Of a stretch of DNA of 35,803 bases, positions 6,727 through 16,060 are shown one piece after another. Position 1 is the first letter of the stretch. Every line of letters starts with the position of its first letter. The position numbers and the translations under genes are program-made. The notes below the pieces were generated by a model. That model made no database searches and was not told the origin of the DNA. It was given only the letters and a program-made list of their open reading frames with translations. Source of the DNA: Candidatus Atribacteria bacterium (lineage in GTDB: Bacteria; Atribacterota; Phoenicimicrobiia; Phoenicimicrobiales; Stramentimicrobiaceae); the NCBI GenBank assembly GCA_029556475.1, contig JAKQEP010000162.1, forward strand, positions 1 through 35,803. Reading direction: 5' to 3'.

Positions 6727-7782
6727 TTAGGGGTTAGGTGTGTCTTCAGTAGTTAAGAAGTTAGATTTACAAAAATCATCGTCTCCTAAAAGCTCAATGC
6801 AGACCTCAGTAACTCCGGCATCATAGTATATATTACTCTTTTCTTTTAACTCTTCTATCACCTCCTCTAAATTGAAACGGGAGCGATAAGGCCTATGTGA
6901 GAGCATTGCCACTACAGTATCGGAAACTCTTAAAATACGTGCTTCTAATAGAATTTCTTCCCCTTTTAACCCCTCAGGATAACCTGAACCATCTATATTT
7001 TCGTGATGCTGTAAGATAATTTGGGCAATTGGCCAGGGATAAGGTAAGTCTTTTAACATCTCGTAAGCTGATTGGCTATGTTGTTTGATAAAATTGTATT
7101 CTATTTCTGTCAACTTACCGGGCTTGTTTAGAATGTCTGCAGGAATACTTATTTTCCCAATATCATTAATTAAAGAAGCGTGCCATAAACCCTCCAACCG
7201 TATCTTTGATAATCTCAGTTTCTCACCTATTGCTTCGCTTAACTTAGCAATCTGATACTGATTTCCACTGCTTTGAGGGTCTTTGATTGACAAAATTCTG
7301 GCAATTGTTTCTACTGCAGCACGCTGAGCATCTTTTAAAGCGCTAGTCCGTTCTGCAACCATCTCCTCTAAAACTTCTTTTTCTCTTCTCAGCAAATCAT
7401 CTGACTTTTTAATACGTAACATTACCTTAATCTGTGACATTAATTCTGATGGTTGAAATGGTTTATAGATAAATGCATCTGCCCCTGTTTCCAGCCCCTT
7501 TACCATACTCTCTGTATCAGTATAAATCGCGGTTAACATAATAATTGGAATGTTCGCCGTCTGTTCATCCTTTTTTAATTCCCGGCATACCTGATAACCA
7601 TCCATTCCGGGCATACTTACATCCAATAGAATGACATCAGGGCGCTCTTTAACTGCTTTCTCTATTCCTTCTTTGCTGGATTGCGCTATAATAAGCTGTT
7701 GTGAAGGTAAATATTGTTTTAAATATGCTTCTAAAACTATAAGATTGTCTTTTTTATCATCAATTGCCAAAATTTTACTCAT
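6727..7782 (-). CDS. Response regulator with HD-GYP domain (REC-HD-GYP)
   Basis: The 351-residue protein has an N-terminal receiver domain (residues 4-120) with the acidic pair D8-D9, phosphoacceptor D54 in VILLDVSMPGMDG, and K107 in YKPF. A coiled-coil linker and an HD-GYP domain (about 160-345) follow. HD-GYP domains hydrolyse cyclic di-GMP. Most signature residues are present (HHENIDGSGYP, SHRPYR), but the name-giving HD pair reads N206-D207 (LINDIGKI), so a metal-ligand His is Asn. The enzyme may therefore be impaired or act only as a c-di-GMP sensor. It is the last gene after the hybrid kinase (71 bp apart), and phosphotransfer from that kinase is the obvious input. Confidence 0.93.
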   Translation of the reverse strand: MSKILAIDDKKDNLIVLEAYLKQYLPSQQLIIAQSSKEGIEKAVKERPDVILLDVSMPGMDGYQVCRELKKDEQTANIPIIMLTAIYTDTESMVKGLETGADAFIYKPFQPSELMSQIKVMLRIKKSDDLLRREKEVLEEMVAERTSALKDAQRAAVETIARILSIKDPQSSGNQYQIAKLSEAIGEKLRLSKIRLEGLWHASLINDIGKISIPADILNKPGKLTEIEYNFIKQHSQSAYEMLKDLPYPWPIAQIILQHHENIDGSGYPEGLKGEEILLEARILRVSDTVVAMLSHRPYRSRFNLEEVIEELKEKSNIYYDAGVTEVCIELLGDDDFCKSNFLTTEDTPNP

Positions 7783-7853
7783 TTGAATCCCTGCCTTTAC
7801 CAGAGTTTTTGTAACTATTTTTATAATTTATACAAATTACAAAGAAAAGAGTG

Positions 7854-10800
7854 CTATCTTTTAGCCAGCCAATATCTGATTTTTTCAGTTAAATTGGAAA
7901 CATTGATCGGTTTTAAAATATAATCATCACATCCCTGCCCTAATATTTTTTCTATTTCTTCGCTCATTCCCCTCGCTGTCACCGCTATGATGGGAATTAA
8001 TTTTGTTTTAGGATCTTGCTTTAGTTTCTCCAGGATTTGGAAACCGTCTATTTTGGGTAATCCAATATCTAAAAGAATAAGAGCAGGTTCCTCAGCATAA
8101 ACTTTTTGCAGAACTTCTTCACCATTCACAGCTGTTATAATTTTGTAATGGTCTTTCAAAATAGCCTTCATAGTTAATAAATTATCAGGGTTATCTTCGG
8201 CAATTAAAATGAGGGCTTTTTCATTAAATTTTTTAATATTGCCTGCTGCAACACCCCTTTCATCTGTAGATTCATTTCGCTCATTTCCTATATTTTTCAA
8301 AGATTTTTCTTTACTTTTACTTTTTCCTAAACCATTTTTTAACATCTTTTTGATCTTTTCCACAAGTTCTTTTTTATTAACAGCACCTTTGAAAACCAAT
8401 TGTTGGATTTTGTTATACCTCAGTTGTGCAATCTCTTCTTCAGTTAAATCCTTGGCAGTAAGAATCAATACCGGTACAGCTCGTGTTCGTTCATCTTCTC
8501 TGAGTTTTCTCAATACTTCAAAACCATCTACTCCAGGCATCATCAGATCAAGAATAATACCATTGGGAATCTTCTCTTTAACAGACGAGAGAGCCTGCTC
8601 CCCTCCTCTGACAGCTTCAACCTGAAAACCTTCCTCTTCTAATAAATATTTTATCTGGGCAATGCATTGCTCATTATCCTCTATCAACAAAATCTGGTTT
8701 AAACCTGACTCCTTTGCTTCCCTCTCTGGTATCTCCTCCCATTCCTTATCTTCCATTTCAAAAGGCAGAGAGGTGTGATAATCATAAATCCTTCGCGGTA
8801 GTACTAATGTAAAAGTACTGCCCTTGCCCGGCTCACTTTTTACATAAACTTTCCCTCCTAATTTTTGCAGCAGTCCATAAACAATAGCTAAACCCAGGCC
8901 GGTTCCCCCATATTTTCGGGAAGCAGAGCCATCAATCTGTTTAAACTCATCAAAAATACTTTCAATATATTTCTTTTCTATTCCAATTCCAGTATCTATT
9001 ACATCAATAGAGAATATCTCCTTTTTTTCATCAAAATCTAATTTGATGGTCACCGAACCCTCTTCAGTATATTTGACGGCATTGCTGAGCAAATTTTGTA
9101 AAATCTGATTTATTTTATGTCGGTCACTGTATATCTGAGGCAAATTTGATGGTAATTCTGTTTTCAATTCCAATCCCTTTCCCTGAACCTGATAGGTTAA
9201 ATTTTCCTTAACCTCCTCAATAACCTGCTCCAGGGAGAAATATTCCGGTATGATAGTAACTTTTCCTGCCTCTATTTTAGATAAATCTAAAATATCATTA
9301 ACGAGATTAAGCAAGTCCTTGCCATTTCGGGTTATTACTTCCAGGTATCGCCTCTGTTCTTCTGGAATCTGTGTTCCCAGTTGTATTTCTAATAGATCAG
9401 AAAGTGCAATGATAGAATTCAGGGGGGTGCGTAATTCATGGCTAACACTGGATAGAAATTCACTCTTCAGGCGATTAGCCTCCTGCACTTCATTCTTCTG
9501 TTGTTCCAGTTCAATATTCTGGCGTTCCAATTCTTCAGTCTGATTTTTCAGTTCTTCTGCCTGTTCTTGTAATTCAGTATTTAATTGATTTAACAATATG
9601 TTTCTATCCTCAATTTCCTTGTTTAACCGCCTGCTCTCCTCTTCATTGAACAATTTTTCCATAGTAATGGCTATGGCAGGAGCAGACTGGGAAATCATCT
9701 CTAAAATATCAGAATGGTAGGGATAGATGCTGGCTAAAATAATTACAGCATCTATCTGGTCGTTCAAGACAAGGGGGAAAGCAATTATCTCTCTGGGAAC
9801 CATATTGCCAGGGATTGTTTTATAGGCAAAAATAGTATCAGCGGGAATATCTTTCAGATAGACAATTCCTTGTTTATTCAGAACCTGGCCGATAATTCCT
9901 TCTCTATAGTTCAAATCAAAGGTTTTTATCAATTCCCTGTCTATTCCCACTGATGCCTGGTGCTCAAATTGTTGTTTTTCTTTATTTAAGCAATAGAATA
10001 CCCCTACCTGTGACTCAGAATAATTGCATAACTGGTAGATAATCTGTCCGTAGAACTGATAAATATCAGTTGTTTTAATAATATTCTCCAGAATGCCGGT
10101 TCGAAACTTACGGATGCTAATAGCACGTTGTATGACCTCAGAAGTCTTATTTATTGTTTTTGCTAAATTGCTTACCTCGTCTAAACCAGTTTCTGTAACT
10201 CTTTGAGAGTAATCCCCTCTCTGAATCTTTAAAGAGACCGTGCTCATATCCCTTAAGGGTCTGGTAATTGATTGGGCAAGTCCTCTGGCAACAAGGAAAA
10301 TGACAATCATTATAACCAGAAATAATAAAACTAAATTAATCAGTAAATTTTTTAACGGCTCATAGGTTTCTCGAATATCTTGCTTGGTAATAAAGCCCCA
10401 GTTTAGTTCCGGTATATAAGTATAGGCAGATATGACTTCTTCGCCCCGATAGTCTTTATTCTGCGCCACATCGGTCAACCCTTGTAAAGCTCTTTGGACC
10501 GGTATTGTATCAATTTTAAGGTGGAGATTTGCCTCAGCCTGCCATCGCAATGGGTTTTGCACTATTCCTTCTCTATTCACGACAACCGTTTCACCAGTCC
10601 TCCCCAGTCCGATAATATCGGACAGAAGAGGATAGAGAGAAATATGGGGATTGATTCTGGCTACTAAAATTCCTATTTTATGTTCGCCCTGATGCTCTAA
10701 ACAGAAGATTGGGATAGAGCAATCTAATGTATCATTTCTTAGGTATTCCGAATAATGTATCTCTTGAATTAAGATGTTTGTAGATCGAGCTGATTGTTGA

Positions 10801-11249
10801 AAAGAGTTATGGTCTGATACAATCTCACCTTCCCGCTCCTTTATGGTAGATAAAATAATCCTTCCCGTTTGGGGATTGATAATTAATAATTGCTGGTAAT
10901 CGGGGAAATATTGTAAATAACGTAACAAATATTGTCGGGCATTTTCTTTGATATTGGAAATTTCATCAGAAATAGTATTTTGCTCTAAAAACAAGGATTC
11001 CATTTCCCGTATGTGATTATCAAAGGAAATTATCTGAATATCTCCCTTTCTCTCCTCCAGCCAGTTCCGCAAATTGTCAACTTTTAAATCTCTAACTGTC
11101 TCCAGCATTCCTATCTCACGTCTTTTAATATCTTCAGACCCGTAATAGTAAACTACAATAAAGGCAGTTAAGAGAGCTATCAGGAAAATTACCAGAAAGG
11201 ATATCAATATTTTACGCGGTAAAGAAGAAAATTGTAGCAATTTTTTCAT
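7854..11249 (-). CDS. Membrane hybrid sensor histidine kinase with two receiver domains
   Basis: The 1131-residue protein is anchored by a membrane helix at residues ~12-32 and a second at ~300-322. Between them is an extracytoplasmic sensor region of about 265 residues, probably a Cache domain. Then follow HAMP (~322-375), GAF (~385-540), a long coiled coil rich in Gln and Glu (~545-595), HisKA with phospho-accepting H604 in SHELRTPLNS, and an ATPase domain with N box (LLSNAVKYTEEG) and G boxes (DTGIGIE, GGTGLGLAI). Receiver 1 has D901 and receiver 2 has D1061, with KP intact only in receiver 2. All kinase boxes look intact. It lies between cheR (79 bp) and the REC-HD-GYP gene (71 bp), so it probably phosphorylates its own receivers and that regulator. 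The stimulus is unknown. Confidence 0.95.
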   Translation of the reverse strand: MKKLLQFSSLPRKILISFLVIFLIALLTAFIVVYYYGSEDIKRREIGMLETVRDLKVDNLRNWLEERKGDIQIISFDNHIREMESLFLEQNTISDEISNIKENARQYLLRYLQYFPDYQQLLIINPQTGRIILSTIKEREGEIVSDHNSFQQSARSTNILIQEIHYSEYLRNDTLDCSIPIFCLEHQGEHKIGILVARINPHISLYPLLSDIIGLGRTGETVVVNREGIVQNPLRWQAEANLHLKIDTIPVQRALQGLTDVAQNKDYRGEEVISAYTYIPELNWGFITKQDIRETYEPLKNLLINLVLLFLVIMIVIFLVARGLAQSITRPLRDMSTVSLKIQRGDYSQRVTETGLDEVSNLAKTINKTSEVIQRAISIRKFRTGILENIIKTTDIYQFYGQIIYQLCNYSESQVGVFYCLNKEKQQFEHQASVGIDRELIKTFDLNYREGIIGQVLNKQGIVYLKDIPADTIFAYKTIPGNMVPREIIAFPLVLNDQIDAVIILASIYPYHSDILEMISQSAPAIAITMEKLFNEEESRRLNKEIEDRNILLNQLNTELQEQAEELKNQTEELERQNIELEQQKNEVQEANRLKSEFLSSVSHELRTPLNSIIALSDLLEIQLGTQIPEEQRRYLEVITRNGKDLLNLVNDILDLSKIEAGKVTIIPEYFSLEQVIEEVKENLTYQVQGKGLELKTELPSNLPQIYSDRHKINQILQNLLSNAVKYTEEGSVTIKLDFDEKKEIFSIDVIDTGIGIEKKYIESIFDEFKQIDGSASRKYGGTGLGLAIVYGLLQKLGGKVYVKSEPGKGSTFTLVLPRRIYDYHTSLPFEMEDKEWEEIPEREAKESGLNQILLIEDNEQCIAQIKYLLEEEGFQVEAVRGGEQALSSVKEKIPNGIILDLMMPGVDGFEVLRKLREDERTRAVPVLILTAKDLTEEEIAQLRYNKIQQLVFKGAVNKKELVEKIKKMLKNGLGKSKSKEKSLKNIGNERNESTDERGVAAGNIKKFNEKALILIAEDNPDNLLTMKAILKDHYKIITAVNGEEVLQKVYAEEPALILLDIGLPKIDGFQILEKLKQDPKTKLIPIIAVTARGMSEEIEKILGQGCDDYILKPINVSNLTEKIRYWLAKR

Positions 11250-11328
11250 TTCATTTCACCTTCTCCCTATGATAAAGATTAAGGCCAATCATTAGACCTA
11301 ATGAATTTGGTCCGAAAGTTAGAAATAA

Positions 11329-12150
11329 TTAATTGACTAATTTTCTATAGACATTACTATAGCGGAGTATCCTTTTTGCTTTTATCTGATGCCGGGCAGG
11401 AATAGATTCAGATTCACCTAAAACCAGATATCCGCCAGGAGCCATACTTTTCAATAAATTTTTTAATATTTGCATCTGTGTATCTATATCATAATAGATT
11501 AAGACATTCCGGCAAAAAACAAGGTCGAAATATCCAAAGATACTCTCGGGGGGAACAATGTTTTTTTCATTCCTTAAATCATGATAGGAAAAATAAACTG
11601 CCTCTTTAATCTCACTGTGAATTGCAAAAAAGTCATCCTGCCTTTTAAAATAATGCTCTACCCATTCGTAGCGGGTATTTTTAATGCTCTCATGACCAAA
11701 AATCCCTTCCTGAGCAAATTGCAAAGCCTTCCTATCAATATCTGTGGCAAAAATATTAATTAGAAAACCTTCAGTCTCCTTTTTAAACAATTCTTTTAAT
11801 AAAATAGCCAGAGAATAAGGCTCCTCTCCTGTAGAACAGCCCGCAGACCAAAAACGGAAATATCTCTCTCTATTATTCTTTTTCTTTTCGAGCAAGAAAG
11901 GCAGGATGTAGCTGAAAATTGTTTCAAAGACAACTGGATTTCTAAAAAAACGGCTTACCGGAACGATTAATCCTTGAACTAATTGCTCCAGCTCTTCCCT
12001 GTTTTCTAATAAATAATTGTAATATGCCTCAATCTCCTGAATATTTTTATCCTTCATTCTTCTGCTGATACATCTTTCCATAAAGTCTGGTTTAAATCCA
12101 TGAATGTGGCAGGGGGCCTTCTCTCTAAGGAAACTGATTATCCTATCCAC
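11329..12150 (-). CDS. cheR: CheR-type protein-glutamate methyltransferase
   Basis: The 273-residue protein matches CheR in length and layout. It has a helical N-terminal domain with ERCISRRM, the VPVSRFFRNPVVFE segment, and an S-adenosylmethionine-binding domain with FWSAGCSTGEEPYSLAI (about residues 100-116), ATDID and the conserved FDLVFCRNVLIYYD block. It would methylate glutamates of a chemoreceptor-like helix. No chemoreceptor, CheB or CheW gene is in the window. Its operon partners are a PAS-GAF protein (37 bp upstream) and the hybrid kinase, so the target may be the coiled-coil region of that kinase or a distant receptor. That target is speculative; the family is certain. Confidence 0.93.
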   Translation of the reverse strand: MDRIISFLREKAPCHIHGFKPDFMERCISRRMKDKNIQEIEAYYNYLLENREELEQLVQGLIVPVSRFFRNPVVFETIFSYILPFLLEKKKNNRERYFRFWSAGCSTGEEPYSLAILLKELFKKETEGFLINIFATDIDRKALQFAQEGIFGHESIKNTRYEWVEHYFKRQDDFFAIHSEIKEAVYFSYHDLRNEKNIVPPESIFGYFDLVFCRNVLIYYDIDTQMQILKNLLKSMAPGGYLVLGESESIPARHQIKAKRILRYSNVYRKLVN

Positions 12151-12187
12151 AATAATAAATCCTTTTTTTAATATATTCCTACTTACT

Positions 12188-13198
12188 TCAGGTGTTAATC
12201 TTTTTCTGCTCTACTGATTTTCTGAAAATGGCAGTCGAAAGCTGCTCGGCAACAAATTCCAGCAAATCAATATCTTTCTCACTGTATTGTCGGGCATTAT
12301 TGTAACTTTGTAAAGCTAATACCCCGATTGCTTTCTGTCCGTCCTTGATGGGAACTGCCAGCCAGAGATGGGTATTGGTCATTACATCCCAGGGTTCAAT
12401 ATACCCATAGGACAACATCTTACGATAACGTTGAAAATCCATCAATACCGGTTTAACATTATTTAAAATATAATGAAAAATGCTCTGTGATGAACAGTAG
12501 CGCTGTATAAATATCTCATTGTCACCGGCAGCTTCATCGGTATAATAGGGAAAGTGAAGCTGCTTCGTATCACTATCCCATAGTGCAATATAGAAATTTT
12601 CTGCTATAATTACTTTTTTTAATTGCTCCTGGGCCTGCGCGTATATTTCCGGTAAAGGCAATTCAGAATGAACCGACTGTGATATACGATATAGAACCTG
12701 TTTTATTCTTCTTTCCTTCCTCAAAAAGGAGATGTCCTGAAAAGAAAAAATCATTCCTGCCAGGCGGTTATCAATCTTATTATATTTTCTGTTACCCAGA
12801 ACCTGAACGGCACAGTTATCTTTAGTATAGATATTTGTTTCAAAAGATGTTCTGCTGTAATTCGGGTCAAAATAGGAGGCCTCTTCCGGCCTAAGGCAAT
12901 AAACTAAAGAATTGCCTTTTACTCCATCTTCAGTAAATCCGGTAAGCTCTTCAAAACAATGATTAATCTGCAGGATAATACCATCAATATTGGTGTAGGC
13001 AAGCGCCACAGGACATCTTTTAAATAGATTGAGGAACTCTTCCCGACCCTGCAGAAAGAACTCTTCCAATTTTTTTAATTTATTTTGTGATGATAAATTG
13101 GACTCTTCATCTTTATGACTGTTATTTTTAGGGTTATGATTTCGCAGTATACTTTTTTTGGAAAGCTTAGGGCCTTTTTTTCTCTGGTTCATTTTCAT
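12188..13198 (-). CDS. PAS-GAF sensor protein without output domain
   Basis: The 336-residue cytoplasmic protein has a very basic, disordered N-terminus (about residues 1-35), a PAS domain (about 52-160; FKRCPVALAYTNIDGIILQI, then CFEELTGFTEDGVKG) and a GAF domain (about 175-325; YIALWDSDTKQLHFPYYTDE, AVPIKDGQKAIGVLALQS). No kinase, GGDEF or HD-GYP domain follows. Such PAS-GAF pieces usually precede a histidine kinase core, so it may sense a small molecule and act through protein contact with the hybrid kinase encoded two genes on. It is probably the first gene of a PAS-GAF, cheR, kinase, regulator operon, since 330 bp without a gene lie upstream. The function in detail is unknown. Confidence 0.85.
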   Translation of the reverse strand: MKMNQRKKGPKLSKKSILRNHNPKNNSHKDEESNLSSQNKLKKLEEFFLQGREEFLNLFKRCPVALAYTNIDGIILQINHCFEELTGFTEDGVKGNSLVYCLRPEEASYFDPNYSRTSFETNIYTKDNCAVQVLGNRKYNKIDNRLAGMIFSFQDISFLRKERRIKQVLYRISQSVHSELPLPEIYAQAQEQLKKVIIAENFYIALWDSDTKQLHFPYYTDEAAGDNEIFIQRYCSSQSIFHYILNNVKPVLMDFQRYRKMLSYGYIEPWDVMTNTHLWLAVPIKDGQKAIGVLALQSYNNARQYSEKDIDLLEFVAEQLSTAIFRKSVEQKKINT

Positions 13199-13528
13199 TG
13201 TTACTTCTATTGTGAACTATTTTAAAGAATCTCTTATTGGTTTCCTATTTACAAAAACATTTTTTATAATAGAAATATTGTCTATAAATATCATTATCTA
13301 AAATTCAGACTGAGTTTCATTACAAAGAAGATGATTCGAAATAAAAATTTATAAAAAACTAATGTTTCTATTAAAGTAAAAATGGGTGAATTCTGATAAA
13401 AAATATGTACTTTGTTTTATATTTTATCACAAGAATAGGTAAAGATGGAATTTTTTACTTTTTTATTAGATAAAGAATTAAAAGAAGGGTTGGCAAATCT
13501 TATATTGGAATTATTATAATTATTAAAA
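13199..13528. other. 330-bp intergenic gap, probable promoter region
   Basis: AT-rich sequence between the HD-GYP gene and the PAS-GAF gene. No ORF, RNA structure or repeat of the families seen elsewhere is recognisable. It must hold the promoter of the PAS-GAF operon, but I could not choose a -35/-10 pair with confidence. Confidence 0.5.
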
Positions 13529-15199
13529 TTAATGGTTAAATAAAGCTTTGGTTTTCTCCTTTATTCTCAAACAGGCATCTACTACTTGAGGGTCATAGAG
13601 AATGCCTTTATTCTTTTTCAACTCTTCTTCGGCTGCTTCAATTCCCAGGTTTTGCCGATAAGGACGATGAGAAGCCATTGCTTCAAATACGTCTGCCACA
13701 CAGATAATACGCGCTTCTAATAGAATCTCTTCCCCTTTTAAAGCACGAGGGTAGCCACTGCCATCAAATTTTTCATGATGTTGGTAGACAATTTCGGCTA
13801 TGGGTGTGGTAAAAGAGATGTCTTTTAAGATATCATAACCCAGCTGGGAATGATTTTTTACTAAACTATATTCAATATCGTTCAAGCGGCTGGGTTTGTT
13901 CAATATTTCAGAAGGTATATTGAATTTACCGATATCATGGACTAAAGAGGCAATCCTGATTGTTTCAACCATATCCTCTTTTAACCCCATCTCCCGGGCA
14001 ATAGAAGTAGCTATACGGGCAACATTTTCCTGATGGCCAACAGTATAGGGGTCCCTGGTTTCAACCAATTTGGTAACGGCATGGATAATATCATCCCTGC
14101 TCTTCAGCAACTGGTAATAGTTTAAATAATTATAAATACTAGCTGTGAAACCATAGATAAAACTTTCTATCTTTTTTATACTGGTCTGATCAAAGGTATT
14201 TCTGGTTTCACTGGCAATACCCATAGTGCCTAGAATTTTTCCCTCAATAACAATGGGAACTTTAATACAGGAATGAATCCATTCCAGGCCGGGAATTATT
14301 CTCCAGCGGGAATCCTGATAGGTATCAGGTATTACCACTAATTTTTGTTTTTCAATAACTTCTTTTTCCAGTGGAAAGTTGTTTATATCTGTATTGAGAT
14401 TCCGAACAATTTTTTGGACATACCTCCCCTTATATCCATCTATAGCTATGACCCGCAGGTGACTATTTTCCAATAAAGCTATATCAGAACCATCATTGGG
14501 CAATATTCTGGGCAAAAGTTTTAATACCTGTTTTAGTTTTAAAGAAAAACTTTTTTCAAAAAATAAACCAGCGGTTATTTTTTCTTTTACAGTAGACAGG
14601 TTTATCTGCTCATTTTTGGGAATAAATAGGTTTTCTACCTCCAGTTTTGCTCTTCTTTCCGCCGTCAGATCAATTCCAATAGAATTATAGAACTCAAATT
14701 CACCAAAACTATTGTAAACGGGTTGTAAATACCATTTTACCCATAGTTTTTTCCCTTCTTTAGTCAACACTATATTTTCATTATAAGAAGGGTTGTCTTT
14801 TTTAGATAAATTAAAAAATTTTCCCTTCAATAGCTCACGTTCCCCTGATGGAATAAAGAGCTGAAAATAATCTTTTTGCAAAACATCTTTTTCCTGATAT
14901 CCTAAGCTATTAAGCATAGTCCTATTCATATAACGTGTTGTTCCATCTGCATTGAGTGCCACAAAATATACCGGCAATTCATTAAGAAAATTATTTGATA
15001 GTTCATTTTCTATCTTAGATAATACATCTATTTTTTTTAGTGCCTTTCGTTGTTTATAGAGGATAATGGCAATAGTTATAATGGCAGCAATTAAGACCAG
15101 GAACAGATTAGAGATTAATTCAATCCATACTCTATTGGCTGAAGAAAAAATATTCTCAAATATAATTTTAGGGAAATTAAATAGCTTGTTAGTTATCAT
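13529..15199 (-). CDS. Membrane PAS-GAF-HD-GYP cyclic-di-GMP phosphodiesterase
   Basis: The 556-residue protein has one membrane helix (about residues 27-47, ELISNLFLVLIAAIITIAII), a PAS domain (~65-175), a GAF domain (~215-360) and an HD-GYP domain (~370-550). The catalytic signature is complete: H421-D422 in LVHDIGKFNIP, HHEKFDGSGYP, VADVFEAMASHRPYR and YDPQVVDAC. It should hydrolyse c-di-GMP to GMP or pGpG, under control of ligands at PAS or GAF. Its ATG overlaps the stop of a 32-codon membrane ORF (ATGA, 15196-15199), which in turn follows the sigma-like gene directly, so the three are translated as a coupled set. It is closely related in its core to the REC-HD-GYP protein at 6727 but keeps the His that one lacks. 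Confidence 0.94.
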   Translation of the reverse strand: MITNKLFNFPKIIFENIFSSANRVWIELISNLFLVLIAAIITIAIILYKQRKALKKIDVLSKIENELSNNFLNELPVYFVALNADGTTRYMNRTMLNSLGYQEKDVLQKDYFQLFIPSGERELLKGKFFNLSKKDNPSYNENIVLTKEGKKLWVKWYLQPVYNSFGEFEFYNSIGIDLTAERRAKLEVENLFIPKNEQINLSTVKEKITAGLFFEKSFSLKLKQVLKLLPRILPNDGSDIALLENSHLRVIAIDGYKGRYVQKIVRNLNTDINNFPLEKEVIEKQKLVVIPDTYQDSRWRIIPGLEWIHSCIKVPIVIEGKILGTMGIASETRNTFDQTSIKKIESFIYGFTASIYNYLNYYQLLKSRDDIIHAVTKLVETRDPYTVGHQENVARIATSIAREMGLKEDMVETIRIASLVHDIGKFNIPSEILNKPSRLNDIEYSLVKNHSQLGYDILKDISFTTPIAEIVYQHHEKFDGSGYPRALKGEEILLEARIICVADVFEAMASHRPYRQNLGIEAAEEELKKNKGILYDPQVVDACLRIKEKTKALFNH

Positions 15200-15294
15200 A
15201 AAAAAACAAGCAACGAAAATATCCCTATTAAAAAATATAGAATTTTACCTTGTTCTCGTCCAATGTTTTGCAAATACTTCTTCTCTTCAGACAT
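15196..15294 (-). CDS. Unlisted 32-residue single-pass membrane ORF
   Basis: A short ORF lies between the sigma-like gene and the HD-GYP gene. It has a GGTGG site at 15300-15304, five bases before its ATG, and this site begins directly after the sigma gene's TAA. The product has a charged N-terminal half (MSEEKKYLQNIGREQGKI) and a hydrophobic C-terminal half (LYFLIGIFSLLVFL). Its TGA overlaps the HD-GYP start as ATGA, the classical coupling arrangement. It resembles no family I know. It could be a true small membrane protein that partners the HD-GYP protein or the sigma-like factor, or a translated leader that only couples expression. The spacing and signals make a translated ORF likely. Confidence 0.6.
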   Translation of the reverse strand: MSEEKKYLQNIGREQGKILYFLIGIFSLLVFL

Positions 15295-15304
15295 ACAATC
15301 CACC

Positions 15305-16003
15305 TTAATTTGCCTTTGCTTTTTCAGGAGGCATTCCCAACATCTGAGCTAATTTAGTCTGATTTAAATCCATCACAAAAAGATAGTAGATGATACCTTC
15401 TTTAATTTCTTTAATTCTTTTAAAAGCCCTTCTTAAGATGATTAAATCTTCTATGGGTAGCTTAAAGGATTGATAGCTCCGACTTTTAATTTTGGTCAGG
15501 TCAGGTTTTAATGAGGAAATATCATATTGCGATTCTCCATAAAGGGGAAAGCAGGTCTCTCTCAGGGAATCTCGAGCTTTCAGCAATTCCTGCAAACCAC
15601 TATCGGTGATATTAAAGTGAGAGGCAATTTCAGAAATCTGGGGGAAACGTTGATAATCCTCGCGATATTTAATTACAAAATCATTAACCTTTTCATTTAG
15701 CTCTATCAGCCAATCGGGATAGTCTATTTGGCGATTTCTGTTTAAGAGGTATTGATGAATCTCTTCGGTAATAAGAATCTGGGCATAGGTCTTAAATTCC
15801 ACATGGTGTATTCTATTATCATAGAGATGGATGGCATTCAAAAGACCCAGATAACCGACTTCTTCTAAATTTTCAGGTGATTCCGGAATATCCTTAAACT
15901 GCCTGGCAATTTTAGTCACTAAATATTGGTATTTGCTGACAAGTTCCTTTTCAGATAATGTTTGTTCTTTTTCATTACATATATTTTCTTTTTTGATAGC
16001 CAT
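15305..16003 (-). CDS. Sigma-70-like factor with truncated region 4
   Basis: The 232-residue protein has sigma region 2 (YQYLVTKIARQF, then LEEVGYLGLLNAIHLYD and FKTYAQILITEEIHQYLL, about residues 25-105) and region 3 (DWLIELNEKVNDFVIKYRED through EIASHFNITDSGLQELL, about 120-165). Region 4 starts (LRRAFKRIKEIKEGIIYYLFVMDLN, TKLAQMLGM) but ends at PPEKAKAN, where relatives carry the SQxxVSR recognition helix that reads the -35 box. Neighbouring frames do not restore it. The layout is closest to SigB/SigF/FliA-type factors. The start at 16003 is favoured over 16018 because GGAGG (16012-16016) is 8 bases upstream. It may use extended -10 promoters or act as a regulator rather than a full sigma factor. 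Confidence 0.8.
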   Translation of the reverse strand: MAIKKENICNEKEQTLSEKELVSKYQYLVTKIARQFKDIPESPENLEEVGYLGLLNAIHLYDNRIHHVEFKTYAQILITEEIHQYLLNRNRQIDYPDWLIELNEKVNDFVIKYREDYQRFPQISEIASHFNITDSGLQELLKARDSLRETCFPLYGESQYDISSLKPDLTKIKSRSYQSFKLPIEDLIILRRAFKRIKEIKEGIIYYLFVMDLNQTKLAQMLGMPPEKAKAN

Positions 16004-16060
16004 AGCAATTACCTCCATTCATCTGGATGGATATTTACATTTAGAAACTATGCTTTGGAT

